Positions 14,392 through 24,348 are shown, counted from the first letter of the stretch. The stretch is 64,000 bases of DNA from Streptomyces akebiae (GCF_019599145.1 NZ_CP080647.1:4464001-4528000), one strand, 5' to 3'. Made by a program: numbers and translations. Notes: generated from the letters alone by a model not told the origin.

Positions 14392-16767
14392 ATGTCCGCC
14401 TGCGTCCCCACCCACACCACCGACCCGGACTCGAACCGAACGGAGCGTGATCACCGACCGCACAGCCCGCCGGACGGACCGCGCCGTCGGTTCCATGTCT
14501 CGGCCGCCGACCTGTCCGCATCCATCGCGGTCTTCCTGATCGCCCTCCCCCTGTCCCTGGGCATCGCCCTCGCCACCGACGCACCGCTCCAGGCCGGCCT
14601 CGTCGCGGCCGCCGTCGGCGGAATCGTGGCCGGACGCCTCGGCGGATCCCCCCTCCAGGTGAGCGGCCCCGCGGCCGGTCTCACCGTCGTCACCGCCGAC
14701 CTCATCCACCAGTACGGCTGGCGCACCACCTGTGCCATCACCGTCCTCGCGGGTCTGTCCCAACTGGGCCTGGCCCACCTGCGCGTGGCCCGCTCGGCGC
14801 TCGCCGTCAGCCCCGCGATCGTGCACGGCATGCTCGCCGGCATCGGCGTCACCATCGCCGTCGCCCAGCTGCACATCGTGCTCGGCGGCACCCCGCAGAG
14901 CTCCGTCAGCGCCAACATCGGGGCGCTGCCCGCCCAGTTGGCGCACCTGCAACCCGCCGCGGTCTCCGTGAGCGTCCTCACCCTCGTCCTGCTGCTCGCC
15001 TGGCCCCGGCTCCCCGGCCCCGTCGGTCGGCAGCTACGCACGATCCCGGCCGCCCTGGTCGCGGTCGCCGGCGCCACGGCGACGGCCGCGGTCGCCGCGT
15101 TGAGCCTGCCCAAGGTCGACCTGCCGTCCTGGCGGAGCCACGCCCTGGCCGGCGTGCCCGACGGGCCGGTGCTCGGCCTCGTCGCGGCCGTCCTCACCAC
15201 CACGCTCGTGTGCAGCGTGCAGTCGCTGCTCGGGGCCGTCGCCATGGACAAACTGGCGGCCGGGCGGACCGACGTACGGCGCTCCGACCTCGACCGCGAG
15301 CTGCGCGGCCAAGGCGCGGCCAACGTCGTCTCCGGCGCCCTCGGCGGCCTGCCGATCGCCGGCGTCGCCGTCCGCAGCACGGCCAATGTCCGTGCCGGCG
15401 CCACCAGCCGGAACTCCACGATGTTGCACGGCGTCTGGGTGGTCGGGGCCACCCTGCTGCTGGTGCCCGTCCTGGAGCTGATCCCCCTGGCCTCGCTGGC
15501 CGCCCTGGTGATGGCCGTGGGGGTCCAGATGGTGTCCCTGCACCACATCCGCACGGTCAGCCGCCACCGCGAGGTGCTGGTCTACGCCGTCACCACCCTC
15601 GGCGTCGTCGTCTTCGGCGTCCTGGAGGGCGTCGCGCTCGGTATCGCCGTGGCCGTCGGCGTCGCCCTGCACCGCCTCACCCGCACCCGCATCACCCGCG
15701 ACGAGAGGGACGGAGTCCATCACGTCCATGTGCGCGGTCAGTTGACGTTCCTGGCGGTGCCCCGCCTCAGCCGTGCCCTGCACCAGGTCCCCGTGGGGGC
15801 CGCCACCGTGGTGGAGCTGGACGGGTCCTTCATGGACCACGCGGCCTACGAGTCACTGCAGGACTGGCAGCACGCCCACCACGCGCGGGGCGGCACCGTG
15901 GAGATCACCGGCCGCGCCGGCACCCGGATCGCCGAGCCCGCGAGCACCTCGGCGGCCGGCTGCCGCTGCCGGCCCTGGACGCCCTGGCGCAACCACCAGT
16001 GCGAGGCCCCGGTCACCCCGACCGCGGGCACGCCGCAGGAGGAGGCGGCCGAAGGCCCGAGCGGTCATCAACTGGCCCGCGGCATCAGCGCGTTCCAGCG
16101 CAACACGGCTCCCCTGGTCCGCAGGGAGCTGGCCCGGCTGGCGCGCGAGGGGCAGCAGCCGTCGCAGCTCTTTCTGACCTGCGCCGACTCCCGGCTCGTC
16201 ACGTCGATGATCACCTCCAGTGGTCCCGGCGACCTTTTCGTCGTGCGCAATGTCGGCAACCTCGTGCCGCTGCCCGGCGAGGAGAGCGGCGACGACTCGG
16301 TGGCCGCGGCGATCGAGTACGCGGTGGACGTGCTGAAGGTACGGTCCATCACGGTCTGCGGGCACTCCGGCTGCGGCGCGATGCAGGCCCTGCTCACAAC
16401 CGATCCGCACGGCGCCCAGACCCCTCTCAAGCGCTGGCTGCGCCACGGCCGGCCCAGCCTGGAGCGCGCGACCGACAAGAACCGCCCCTGGGCCCGTCTC
16501 GCGGGTCGCGAACCCGCCGACGCCGTCGAACAGCTGTGCCTGACCAACATCGTCCAGCAGCTGGCACACCTGAGAGCCCACGACTCCGTCGCCCGCGCAC
16601 TGCGCGAGGGGGCGCTCGAACTGCACGGCATGTACTTCCACGTGGGCGAGGCACAGGCGTACCTGCTCACGGGGGAAGCACCCGAGAGCGGAGTCTTCGA
16701 TCGGGTCACCGGCACGACCGACCCGTCCGACCCCACCGGGACGGTCCTGCACGACACGCGCGCGTGA
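14392..16767 (+). CDS. SulP transporter fused to beta-carbonic anhydrase
   Basis: About 791 residues from ATG 14392, which has GGAGGAGACGGGAGAAC upstream. The first ~450 residues form a SulP/SLC26 membrane domain of 10-12 helices (LSASIAVFLIALPLSLGIAL at its start; VSGPAAGLTVVTADLI is the SulP signature). A short STAS-like stretch follows (VHVRGQLTFLAVPRLSRAL). After a Cys-rich linker comes a complete beta-class carbonic anhydrase with LTCADSR (Cys, Asp, Arg) and CGHSGCGAMQ (His and Cys zinc ligands). Such fusions are thought to import bicarbonate or sulfate and interconvert CO2 and bicarbonate at the membrane. Start codons upstream of 14392 lack ribosome sites. Confidence 0.93.
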   Translation: MSACVPTHTTDPDSNRTERDHRPHSPPDGPRRRFHVSAADLSASIAVFLIALPLSLGIALATDAPLQAGLVAAAVGGIVAGRLGGSPLQVSGPAAGLTVVTADLIHQYGWRTTCAITVLAGLSQLGLAHLRVARSALAVSPAIVHGMLAGIGVTIAVAQLHIVLGGTPQSSVSANIGALPAQLAHLQPAAVSVSVLTLVLLLAWPRLPGPVGRQLRTIPAALVAVAGATATAAVAALSLPKVDLPSWRSHALAGVPDGPVLGLVAAVLTTTLVCSVQSLLGAVAMDKLAAGRTDVRRSDLDRELRGQGAANVVSGALGGLPIAGVAVRSTANVRAGATSRNSTMLHGVWVVGATLLLVPVLELIPLASLAALVMAVGVQMVSLHHIRTVSRHREVLVYAVTTLGVVVFGVLEGVALGIAVAVGVALHRLTRTRITRDERDGVHHVHVRGQLTFLAVPRLSRALHQVPVGAATVVELDGSFMDHAAYESLQDWQHAHHARGGTVEITGRAGTRIAEPASTSAAGCRCRPWTPWRNHQCEAPVTPTAGTPQEEAAEGPSGHQLARGISAFQRNTAPLVRRELARLAREGQQPSQLFLTCADSRLVTSMITSSGPGDLFVVRNVGNLVPLPGEESGDDSVAAAIEYAVDVLKVRSITVCGHSGCGAMQALLTTDPHGAQTPLKRWLRHGRPSLERATDKNRPWARLAGREPADAVEQLCLTNIVQQLAHLRAHDSVARALREGALELHGMYFHVGEAQAYLLTGEAPESGVFDRVTGTTDPSDPTGTVLHDTRA

Positions 16768-16937
16768 ACCGATCTCCCTCCGGGTCCGTGGGAAAGGGTG
16801 GCGTCCTGGCCGCAGGGCCACCCGCCCACAGGTCTAAACCAATCCGAAGAAGACCCTTGTCATCGGGGGTCCGGGTCTGATGAGCTGTGGCCTGGGACAC
16901 AACGGACGCCCCGGCAAAGCACCGCAAGGGAGATGTC

Positions 16938-18896
16938 GTGAGCAACGAAAGCCTGGCCAACCTCTTGAAGGAGGAGCGACGCTTCGCGCCGCCCGCTGAC
17001 CTGGCCGCGAGCGCCAACGTCACGGCCGAGGCGTACGAGCAGGCCAGGGCTGACAGGCTCGGCTTCTGGGCGGCTCAGGCCCGGCGGCTGACCTGGGCCA
17101 AGGAGCCGACCGAGACGCTGAATTGGTCGAACCCGCCGTTCGCCAAGTGGTTCGAGGACGGCGAACTCAACGTCGCGTACAACTGCGTCGACCGGCACGT
17201 GGAGGCCGGCAACGGCGACCGGGTCGCCATCCACTTCGAGGGCGAACCCGGAGACAGCCGGGCCATCACCTACGCCGAGCTCAAGGACGAGGTGAGCAAG
17301 GCCGCCAACGCACTGCTGGAGCTGGGGGTCCAGGCGGGCGACCGGGTCGCGGTCTACATGCCCATGATCCCGGAGACGGCCGTGGCGATGCTCGCCTGCG
17401 CCCGGATCGGCGCCGCGCACTCCGTCGTCTTCGGCGGCTTCTCCGCGGACGCGCTCGCGACCCGCATCCAGGACGCGGACGCCAAGGTGGTCATCACCTC
17501 CGACGGCGGCTACCGGCGCGGCAAGCCCTCCGCTCTCAAGCCCGCCGTGGACGACGCGGCCGACCGGGCCGGCAATGTCGAGCACGTCCTCGTCGTCCGC
17601 CGCACCGGCCAGGACGTCGCCTGGAACGACTCCCGTGACGTGTGGTGGCACGAGATCGTCGACCGGCAGAGCAGCGAGCACACCCCGCAGCCGTTCGGGG
17701 CCGAGCATCCGCTGTTCATCCTGTACACGTCCGGCACCACCGGTAAGCCCAAGGGCATCCTGCACACCTCCGGCGGCTACCTGACGCAGACGTCGTACAC
17801 CCACCACGCCGTCTTCGACCTCAAGCCGGAGACGGACGTGTACTGGTGCACGGCCGACGTCGGCTGGGTCACCGGCCACTCGTACATCGTCTACGGACCG
17901 CTGGCGAACGGCGCGACGCAGGTCATGTACGAGGGCACGCCCGACACCCCGCACCAGGGGCGGTTCTGGGAGATCGTGCAGAAGTACGGGGTGACGATCC
18001 TCTACACGGCGCCCACGGCCATCCGTACGTTCATGAAGTGGGGCGACGACATCCCCGCGAAGTTCGACCTGTCCTCGCTCCGCGTCCTCGGCTCCGTCGG
18101 TGAGCCCATCAACCCCGAGGCGTGGATCTGGTACCGCAAGCACATCGGGGCCGACGCGACGCCGATCGTGGACACCTGGTGGCAGACCGAGACCGGCGCG
18201 ATGATGATCTCCCCGCTGCCGGGTGTGACGTCGACCAAGCCGGGGTCCGCGCAGACGCCGCTGCCGGGCATCTCCGCCACGGTCGTCGACGACGAGGCGA
18301 ACGAGGTGCCGAACGGCGGTGGTGGCTATCTCGTCCTCACCGAGCCGTGGCCGTCGATGCTGCGCACCATCTGGGGGGACGACCAGCGCTTCCTCGACAC
18401 GTACTGGTCGCGGTTCGAGGGCAAGTACTTCGCCGGTGACGGGGCGAAGAAGGACGACGACGGGGACATCTGGCTCCTCGGCCGCGTCGACGACGTGATG
18501 CTCGTGTCCGGCCACAACATCTCGACGACCGAGGTGGAGTCCGCGCTCGTCTCGCACCCGTCCGTGGCCGAAGCGGCCGTGGTCGGCGCCGCGGACGAGA
18601 CCACCGGGCAGGCGATCGTGGCATTCGTCATCCTGCGCGGCACGGCGAACGCCGAGGACGAGAGCCTCGTCGCCGACCTCCGCAACCACGTCGGCGCCAC
18701 CCTCGGCCCGATCGCCAAGCCGAAGCGGGTCCTGCCGGTTCAGGAGCTGCCGAAGACCCGCTCCGGGAAGATCATGCGGCGGCTGCTGCGTGACGTGGCG
18801 GAGAACCGTCAGCTCGGCGACGTCACGACGCTGACCGATTCCACGGTCATGGACCTCATCCAGGCCAAGCTGCCGGCGGCGCCCAGCGAGGACTGA
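16938..18896 (+). CDS. acs: Acetyl-CoA synthetase (AMP-forming)
   Basis: 652 residues, the usual family length, from GTG 16938 with AAGGGAGATGTC upstream. It activates acetate via acetyl-AMP to acetyl-CoA. The ATP-binding loop [11 protein letters not shown] starts at residue 263, WWQTETG lies in the middle, [13 protein letters not shown] marks the hinge, and the catalytic, acetylation-regulated lysine is K611 in TRSGKIMRR. The gene is monocistronic-looking, flanked upstream by the SulP-CA gene and downstream by a strong terminator. An in-frame upstream extension lacks a ribosome site. Confidence 0.97.
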   Translation: MSNESLANLLKEERRFAPPADLAASANVTAEAYEQARADRLGFWAAQARRLTWAKEPTETLNWSNPPFAKWFEDGELNVAYNCVDRHVEAGNGDRVAIHFEGEPGDSRAITYAELKDEVSKAANALLELGVQAGDRVAVYMPMIPETAVAMLACARIGAAHSVVFGGFSADALATRIQDADAKVVITSDGGYRRGKPSALKPAVDDAADRAGNVEHVLVVRRTGQDVAWNDSRDVWWHEIVDRQSSEHTPQPFGAEHPLFILYTSGTTGKPKGILHTSGGYLTQTSYTHHAVFDLKPETDVYWCTADVGWVTGHSYIVYGPLANGATQVMYEGTPDTPHQGRFWEIVQKYGVTILYTAPTAIRTFMKWGDDIPAKFDLSSLRVLGSVGEPINPEAWIWYRKHIGADATPIVDTWWQTETGAMMISPLPGVTSTKPGSAQTPLPGISATVVDDEANEVPNGGGGYLVLTEPWPSMLRTIWGDDQRFLDTYWSRFEGKYFAGDGAKKDDDGDIWLLGRVDDVMLVSGHNISTTEVESALVSHPSVAEAAVVGAADETTGQAIVAFVILRGTANAEDESLVADLRNHVGATLGPIAKPKRVLPVQELPKTRSGKIMRRLLRDVAENRQLGDVTTLTDSTVMDLIQAKLPAAPSED

Positions 18897-18916
18897 CGCG
18901 CCCCGTACGACCTCCC

Positions 18917-18951
18917 AGGGGCACCCGGCGACCGGCACGCCGGGTGCCCCT
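18917..18951 (+). terminator. acs terminator
   Basis: A perfect 13-bp stem (AGGGGCACCCGGC with GCCGGGTGCCCCT) and a 9-nt loop begin 21 bp past the acs stop. TTAGG follows. It cleanly separates acs from nhaA. Confidence 0.85.
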
Positions 18952-19030
18952 TAGGTAGGCTAAAGAACAGGTGTGCCGGGAAGTCTGGTCGGCGAGTGTT
19001 CCGTGCTGTCCACCGACCGGAGGTCCCACC

Positions 19031-20434
19031 GTGGCCGCGTCCCGCACCACCCCCACCCGCAGGGTTCTCGACCGGCTCTCCCTGTCGGAGCGGACCTTCG
19101 TGGCGGACGCGCTGCGCACGGAGACCGTCGGCGGTGTGCTGCTGCTCCTGGCCGCCGTCACCGCGCTGGTCTGGGTCAACGTGCCCGCGCTGCACGACAG
19201 CTACGAGAGCGTCAGCCACTTCCACTTCGGCCCCGCAGCGCTCGGCCTCGACCTGTCCGTGGCGCACTGGGCGGCCGACGGCCTTCTGGCCATCTTCTTC
19301 TTCGTCGCCGGCATCGAACTCAAGCGCGAACTGGTCGCCGGTGACCTCAAGGACCCCCGGACGGCCGCGCTGCCCGTGATCGCGGCGTTGTGCGGCATGG
19401 TCGTTCCGGCGCTCGTCTACACGCTCACCAACCTCACCGGGGGCGGCTCTTTGGCCGGCTGGGCGGTGCCCACGGCCACCGACATCGCCTTCGCGCTGGC
19501 CGTGCTCGCCGTCATCGGCACCTCCCTGCCGAACGCGCTGCGCGCCTTCCTGCTCACCCTCGCCGTCGTCGACGACCTGTTCGCGATCCTGATCATCGCG
19601 CTGTTCTTCACGGACGACCTGAACTTCGCCGCGCTGGGCGGCGCGTTGGCCGGTCTCGCCGTCTTCTGGCTGCTGCTGAGGAAAGGCGTACGCGGGTGGT
19701 ACGTCTACGTTCCCCTCGCGCTCGTCGTCTGGGCGCTGATGTACAACAGCGGCGTGCACGCCACCATCGCCGGTGTCGCGATGGGGCTGATGCTGCGCTG
19801 CACCCGGCGCGAAGGGGAGGAGCACTCCCCCGGCGAGCACATCGAGCACCTCGTTCGCCCCTTGTCGGCAGGTCTGGCTGTGCCACTGTTCGCCCTGTTC
19901 AGCGCGGGGGTCGCGGTGTCGGGCAGAGCGCTGGCGGAGGTGTTCACGCAGCCGGAGACGCTCGGCGTGGTTCTCGGACTGGTCGTCGGCAAGGCGGTCG
20001 GGATCTTCGGCGGGACCTGGCTGGCAGCGCGCTTCACCCGGGCCGAACTCTCCGAGGACCTGGCCTGGCCGGACGTCTTCGCCGTCTCCTCCCTCGCCGG
20101 GATCGGCTTCACCGTGTCGCTGCTCATCGGCGAACTGGCCTTCGAGGGAGACCAGGTGCTCACCGACAGCGTCAAGGCCGCCGTCCTCACCGGTTCCCTC
20201 GTCGCGGCGGTCCTGGCGACCGTCCTGTTGAAGCTGCGGAACGCCAAGTACCAGGCCCTGTGGGCCGCCGAGGAGCGCGACGAGGACCTCGACGGCATCC
20301 CCGACATCTACGAGCAGGATGACCCGGCGTACCACCTGCGCATGGCGGAGATCTACGAACGCAAGGCCGCAGAACATCGCAGGCTTGCCGAAGTGGCGGG
20401 CGGGGCAGGCGTCGGCGACGACGGTCCGGCATGA
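19031..20434 (+). CDS. nhaA: Na+/H+ antiporter NhaA
   Basis: 467 residues from GTG 19031, preceded by GGAGG. A typical 12-helix NhaA antiporter. ADGLLAIFFFVAGIELKREL is the family signature. The ion-binding aspartates lie in ALTLAVVDD-type sequence (LLTLAVVDDLFAILIIALFF), and TDIAFALAVLAVIG precedes it. The C-terminus extends ~40 residues beyond the last helix as a charged cytoplasmic tail (YERKAAEHRRLAEVAG), longer than E. coli NhaA. A TAGGCT hexamer at about 18956 just past the acs terminator may be its -10. It expels sodium in exchange for protons. Confidence 0.95.
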   Translation: MAASRTTPTRRVLDRLSLSERTFVADALRTETVGGVLLLLAAVTALVWVNVPALHDSYESVSHFHFGPAALGLDLSVAHWAADGLLAIFFFVAGIELKRELVAGDLKDPRTAALPVIAALCGMVVPALVYTLTNLTGGGSLAGWAVPTATDIAFALAVLAVIGTSLPNALRAFLLTLAVVDDLFAILIIALFFTDDLNFAALGGALAGLAVFWLLLRKGVRGWYVYVPLALVVWALMYNSGVHATIAGVAMGLMLRCTRREGEEHSPGEHIEHLVRPLSAGLAVPLFALFSAGVAVSGRALAEVFTQPETLGVVLGLVVGKAVGIFGGTWLAARFTRAELSEDLAWPDVFAVSSLAGIGFTVSLLIGELAFEGDQVLTDSVKAAVLTGSLVAAVLATVLLKLRNAKYQALWAAEERDEDLDGIPDIYEQDDPAYHLRMAEIYERKAAEHRRLAEVAGGAGVGDDGPA

Positions 20435-20439
20435 TCTGA

Positions 20440-20463
20440 CAGGACCGTACACAGGACCGTACA
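20440..20463. repeat. Perfect 12-bp tandem repeat (2 copies)
   Basis: CAGGACCGTACA occurs twice in direct tandem between nhaA and the holin-like gene, 23 bp before the latter's start. It could be an operator for the downstream pair or a simple duplication. No known regulator motif is recognised. Confidence 0.6.
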
Positions 20464-20485
20464 AACGCATATGAGGGAGACCCCG

Positions 20486-20965
20486 ATGAGCGCACCCGAC
20501 GGCAGCCCGGTCGGAGCCGAACGCAGCGTCGGCCAGTTGGTCGCCTCGGCGACGGCCGAGATGTCCGCGCTGGTGCACGACGAGATCGCGCTGGCCAAGG
20601 CCCAGCTCAGGCAGGACGTCAAGCGAGGAGTGATCGGCGGCGGGGCGTTCACCGCGGCCGGCGCGGTGCTGATCTTCTCCCTGCCGATGCTGAGTTTCGC
20701 GCTGGCGTACGGCATCCGCACCTGGAGCGAGTGGAACCTGGCGATCTGCTTCCTGCTGTCGTTCGCGGCGAACGTCGTGGTCGCCCTCGTGCTGACACTC
20801 ATCGGCGTCGTCTTCTCCAAGAAGGCCAAGAAGGGCCAGGGCCCGCAGAAGGTCGCCGCCTCCATGAAGGAGACGGCGGGTGTGCTGCAGAACGCCAAGC
20901 CGCACCCCCGTCGGCCCGCCCCGGCCGACGGCGCCGTCGAGGCTGTGGCACGCTCGACGTCATGA
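20486..20965 (+). CDS. Holin-fold (DUF1469) membrane protein
   Basis: 159 residues from ATG 20486, which has GAGGGAGA upstream; an in-frame ATG at 20471 lacks a site. The N-terminal amphipathic helix SVGQLVASATAEMSALVHDE is the hallmark of the actinobacterial phage-holin-superfamily III/DUF1469 proteins. Two transmembrane hairpins follow (FTAAGAVLIFSLPMLSFALA and FLLSFAANVVVALVLTLIGV), then a basic tail. It is a chromosomal membrane protein, not a prophage lysis gene: no phage genes are nearby. Its stop overlaps the hydrolase start (ATGA). Confidence 0.88.
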   Translation: MSAPDGSPVGAERSVGQLVASATAEMSALVHDEIALAKAQLRQDVKRGVIGGGAFTAAGAVLIFSLPMLSFALAYGIRTWSEWNLAICFLLSFAANVVVALVLTLIGVVFSKKAKKGQGPQKVAASMKETAGVLQNAKPHPRRPAPADGAVEAVARSTS

Positions 20966-21924
20966 CGGACCCCGCGACCACCCCGGCCGCCCCCTGGAAT
21001 CAGCCCGCGTCTCCCGTACGGCTCGACGTGCCCGGTGCCAAGGAGCTGATCCACCGGGACGTGGCCGCCAACGGCGCACGCTTCCACATCGCGGAAGTCG
21101 GCGACGGACCGCTGGTGCTACTGCTGCACGGCTTCCCGCAGTTCTGGTGGACCTGGCGGCATCAGCTGGTCGCCCTGGCGGACGCGGGCTTCCGGGCCGT
21201 GGCGATGGACCTGCGCGGGGTCGGCGGCAGCGACCGCACACCCCGGGGTTACGACCCCGCGAACCTCGCCCTCGACATCACCGGGGTCGTACGGTCCCTC
21301 GGCGAGCCCGACGCCGCACTGGTCGGCCACGACCTGGGCGGCTATCTGGCGTGGACGGCGGCCGTGATGCGCCCCAAGCTCGTCCGGCGGCTCGCCGTGT
21401 CGTCCATGCCGCACCCGCGGCGCTGGCGCTCGGCGATGCTCTCGGACGTCAAACAGACCTCCGCGGGCTCCTACATCTGGGGATTCCAGCGGCCCTGGAT
21501 CCCCGAGCGGCAGCTCACCGCCGACGACGGCGCCCTGGTCGGCCGGCTGATCCGGGACTGGTCGGGGCCGCGGCTGCCCGACGACGAGGCCGTGGAGGCG
21601 TACCAGCGGGCGATGTGCATCCCCTCGACCGCGCACTGCTCGATCGAGCCGTACCGGTGGATGGTGCGGTCCATGGCCCGCCCGGACGGCATCCAGTTCA
21701 ACCGCCGGATGAAGCGGCCGGTCCGGGTGCCCACCCTCCACCTGCACGGTTCGCTCGACCCGGTGATGCGCACCCGCAGTGCGGCCGGGTCCGGGGAGTA
21801 CGTCGAAGCGCCGTACCGTTGGCGGCTGTTCGACGGTCTGGGACACTTCCCCCACGAGGAGGACCCGGTGGCGTTCTCGACCGAACTCATCAACTGGCTG
21901 AAGGATCCCGAGCCCGACCGGTGA
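20962..21924 (+). CDS. Alpha/beta hydrolase, epoxide hydrolase/dehalogenase-like
   Basis: 320 residues. The oxyanion-hole motif HGFPQFWWTWR is followed by the nucleophile elbow GHDLGGYLA with Asp as nucleophile, which points to the epoxide hydrolase/haloalkane dehalogenase branch. The late GLGHFPHEE gives the catalytic His. The cap domain includes RWRSAMLSDVKQ. Its ATG overlaps the upstream holin-like gene by 4 bp, so they are co-translated. The physiological substrate is unknown. Confidence 0.9.
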   Translation: MTDPATTPAAPWNQPASPVRLDVPGAKELIHRDVAANGARFHIAEVGDGPLVLLLHGFPQFWWTWRHQLVALADAGFRAVAMDLRGVGGSDRTPRGYDPANLALDITGVVRSLGEPDAALVGHDLGGYLAWTAAVMRPKLVRRLAVSSMPHPRRWRSAMLSDVKQTSAGSYIWGFQRPWIPERQLTADDGALVGRLIRDWSGPRLPDDEAVEAYQRAMCIPSTAHCSIEPYRWMVRSMARPDGIQFNRRMKRPVRVPTLHLHGSLDPVMRTRSAAGSGEYVEAPYRWRLFDGLGHFPHEEDPVAFSTELINWLKDPEPDR

Positions 21925-22051
21925 GTCGGCCAGGTCGCCCGCTATCCGGACGTGAACACCTGTTCCACGGAGGGCCACTTGCCCGGCGCATAGGCCAATT
22001 GGGGGGCCTGGGGGCGGTTATCGACCTTGGGGCGGGGGCACACGTCGGGGT

Positions 22052-22231
22052 ATGGGCTGGACGCACGACTACAGTGACGCAGCACGCAACCGCCGCTCGG
22101 CCTCGGGCCTGAGCTCCCACCAGAGGGGCGGTCCGCAACTGCAGGGCACCGATCCCCGGCTGGGCATTCCGCGCATCCTGCGCCGCCGGGCCCGCTGGGT
22201 CTCGGCCCGGCTGCGCCATCCTCGTCCCTGA
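22052..22231 (+). CDS. Small basic protein, 59 residues
   Basis: An ATG at 22052 opens a 59-codon frame starting MGWTHDYSDAARNRRS and ending in the very basic helix PRILRRRARWVSARL. Codons show the strong GC third-position bias of real genes here, and the frame fills the gap between two convergent genes. The ribosome site is weak (GGGGT). It contains no known domain; a DNA- or RNA-associated role is possible from its charge. I believe it is real because the ordered, moderately polar sequence is unlike the usual shadow ORFs. Confidence 0.5.
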   Translation: MGWTHDYSDAARNRRSASGLSSHQRGGPQLQGTDPRLGIPRILRRRARWVSARLRHPRP

Positions 22232-22282
22232 CCCGTACGGGGCGACCCGCACAGGACCTCGCACCACCGGCCCCGCCCGGCC

Positions 22283-23482
22283 TCAGAGCGCGCAGCTGTC
22301 GCTGTCCACCTGCTGGTTGGCCGTACGGCCCTTGGCGATGTCTTCCTCGACCTCGTCCGCGGTGAGGGCGTAGCCCGTCTCCGGGTCGTCGAGGGACTTC
22401 GCGAAGACCACGCCGTAGACCTTGCCGTCGGGCGTGAGCAGCGGGCCGCCGGAGTTGCCCTGGCGGACGGTCGCGTAGAGCGAGTACACATCACGGTGGA
22501 CGGTGCCGCGCTTGTAGATGTCGGCGCCGTTGGCCGTGATGCGACCGCGCACGCGCGCGGGCCGGATGTCGTACGCGCCGTTCTCCGGGAAGCCCGCGAC
22601 GATCGCGTCGTCGCTGCTGACGGCGTCCTTGGTGGTGAACTGCAGCGCGGGGGCCTTGAGGCTGGGCACGTCCAGTACGGCGATGTCGCGCTCCCAGTCG
22701 TAGAGGACGACCTTGGCGTCGTACTTGCGGCCCTCGCCGCCGATCTGGACGGTGGGTTCGTCGACCCCGCCGACCACGTGCGCGTTGGTCATCACCCGGC
22801 GCTCGCCGAAGACGAAGCCGGTGCCTTCGAGGACCTTGCCGCAACTCTGGGCGGTGCCCATGACCTTGACGATGGATCGCTTGGCGCGCTGGGCGACCGG
22901 GCTGCCGGCGAGTGCGGGGTCGGGGGGCTGGACCTCGGTGATCGGCTCGTTCGAGAACGGGCTGAAGACCTGCGGGAAACCGTTCTGCGTGAGGACCGAG
23001 GAGAAGTCCGCGAACCAGGTGTCCGCCTGGGTGGGCAGGGCACCGGCCACGCCCTGCAGCACCCTGGAGTTGCGGACCTCCTTGCCGAGCGTCGGCAGGG
23101 TCGTTCCGGCGAGTGCGGAACCGATCAGCCAGGCGACCAGGAGCATCGCGACGACGTTGACGAGGGCACCGCCGGTGGCGTCCAGGGCGCGGGCCGGGGA
23201 CCAGGTGATGTAGCGGCGCAGTTTGTTGCCGAGGTGGGTGGTCAGCGCCTGGCCGACGGAGGCGCAGACGATCACGATGACCACCGCCACGACCGCGGCG
23301 GCCGTGCTGACCTCGGAGTTGTCGGTCATCCAGTCCCAGATCACGGGCATGGCGTACACCGCGACGAGACCGCCGCCGAGGAAGCCGATCACCGAGAGGA
23401 TGCCGACGACGAAGCCCTGTCGGTAGCCCACGATCGCGAACCAGACGGCGGCGACCAGCAACAGGATGTCCAGCACGTTCAC
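22283..23482 (-). CDS. MarP-like membrane serine protease (CvpA + trypsin domain)
   Basis: 399 residues. The first ~150 contain four transmembrane helices of CvpA type (LDILLLVAAVWFAIVGYRQG opens it). An extracytoplasmic chymotrypsin-fold domain follows, with the catalytic triad in TNAHVV (His), ERDIAVLD (Asp) and RQGNSGGPL (Ser). Cysteines in QSCGK and near the C-terminus (DSCAL) could form the redox-regulated disulfide known from mycobacterial MarP, an acid-resistance periplasmic protease. It is the last gene of a same-strand run nth, NUDIX, marP-like. Confidence 0.9.
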   Translation of the reverse strand: MNVLDILLLVAAVWFAIVGYRQGFVVGILSVIGFLGGGLVAVYAMPVIWDWMTDNSEVSTAAAVVAVVIVIVCASVGQALTTHLGNKLRRYITWSPARALDATGGALVNVVAMLLVAWLIGSALAGTTLPTLGKEVRNSRVLQGVAGALPTQADTWFADFSSVLTQNGFPQVFSPFSNEPITEVQPPDPALAGSPVAQRAKRSIVKVMGTAQSCGKVLEGTGFVFGERRVMTNAHVVGGVDEPTVQIGGEGRKYDAKVVLYDWERDIAVLDVPSLKAPALQFTTKDAVSSDDAIVAGFPENGAYDIRPARVRGRITANGADIYKRGTVHRDVYSLYATVRQGNSGGPLLTPDGKVYGVVFAKSLDDPETGYALTADEVEEDIAKGRTANQQVDSDSCAL

Positions 23483-23601
23483 CGCTTCAAGCCTCGCCTC
23501 GTCACTACGCGATCACTACAGGCCGACCGGGGAACCGGTCCGCCGCGCGGCGACAGGGGGACGCAGCAGGCCCCAGAAGACGCAGCACGGCAGACACCCT
23601 G

Positions 23602-24348
23602 TCATGAGCGCCAGTCGAGCGGGACCTGCTTCTCCCGGTCCCAGGGGCGCTCCCAGCCCGAGTAGTGCAGCAGACGGTCGATCACTCCGGCCGTGAAACC
23701 CCACACCAGGGCTGATTCGACCAGAAATGCCGGACCTGCGTACCCGCGGGGGTGCACGGCGGTGGCTCTGTTGGCGGGATCCGTGAGATCCGCCACGGGG
23801 ACGGTGAAGACGCGGGCCGTCTCGTTCGGATCGACGACGCGGACCGGGGTGGGGCGGCGCCACCAGCCCAGGACGGGGGTCACGACGAAGCCGCTGACCG
23901 GGATGTAGAGCTTGGGCAGCACGCCGAAGAGCTGGACGCCTGCCGGGTCGAGGCCGGTCTCCTCCTCGGCCTCGCGCAGGGCGGCGCGCAGCGGGCCGTC
24001 GCTCTGCGGGTCGCCGTCCTCGGGGTCGAGGGCGCCGCCCGGGAAGGACGGCTGGCCCGCGTGCGATCGCAGCGAACCGGCGCGCTCCATGAGCAGCAGT
24101 TCGGGTCCGTCCGGGCCGTCGCCGAACAGGATCAGGACCGCCGACTGCCGACCCGAGCCGTTCTCCGGCGGCAGGAAGCGGCTCAGCTGCAGCGGCTCGA
24201 CCGTCTCGGCGGCGCGCACCACCGGGTCCAGCCAGGAGGGCAGGCCCGTCTTGTCCAGGACGACGTGCTGGGCCCACTCGTGGTGCCGCCCCGTGTGGTG
24301 CCCGTTGTCGGTGTCCGTGCCGCCGTCCGTCCGGCTCACGCGTGTCAT
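23602..24348 (-). CDS. NUDIX hydrolase, CoA pyrophosphatase type
   Basis: 248 residues from ATG 24348, which has GGGGGTGG upstream. The CoA-diphosphatase signature LLMERAGSLRSHAGQPSFPG sits directly before the NUDIX box, whose catalytic core is REAEEETG. The enzyme probably hydrolyses CoA or acyl-CoA to 3',5'-ADP and phosphopantetheine. It is the middle of a leftward trio with nth upstream and the MarP-like protease 119 bp downstream. Confidence 0.92.
   Translation of the reverse strand: MTRVSRTDGGTDTDNGHHTGRHHEWAQHVVLDKTGLPSWLDPVVRAAETVEPLQLSRFLPPENGSGRQSAVLILFGDGPDGPELLLMERAGSLRSHAGQPSFPGGALDPEDGDPQSDGPLRAALREAEEETGLDPAGVQLFGVLPKLYIPVSGFVVTPVLGWWRRPTPVRVVDPNETARVFTVPVADLTDPANRATAVHPRGYAGPAFLVESALVWGFTAGVIDRLLHYSGWERPWDREKQVPLDWRS

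Noticed and set aside
16860..20905. Two ~690-codon minus-strand ORFs over acs and nhaA
   Set aside because: They mirror the genuine acs and nhaA reading frames and contain no recognisable domain.
20486..20965. Holin-family gene as evidence of a prophage
   Set aside because: DUF1469 holin-fold proteins are ordinary chromosomal genes in Streptomyces, and no other phage gene is nearby.
22496..23665. 389-codon plus-strand ORF over the MarP-like gene
   Set aside because: Asp/Gly/Val/His-rich shadow; the minus strand carries a complete protease triad.
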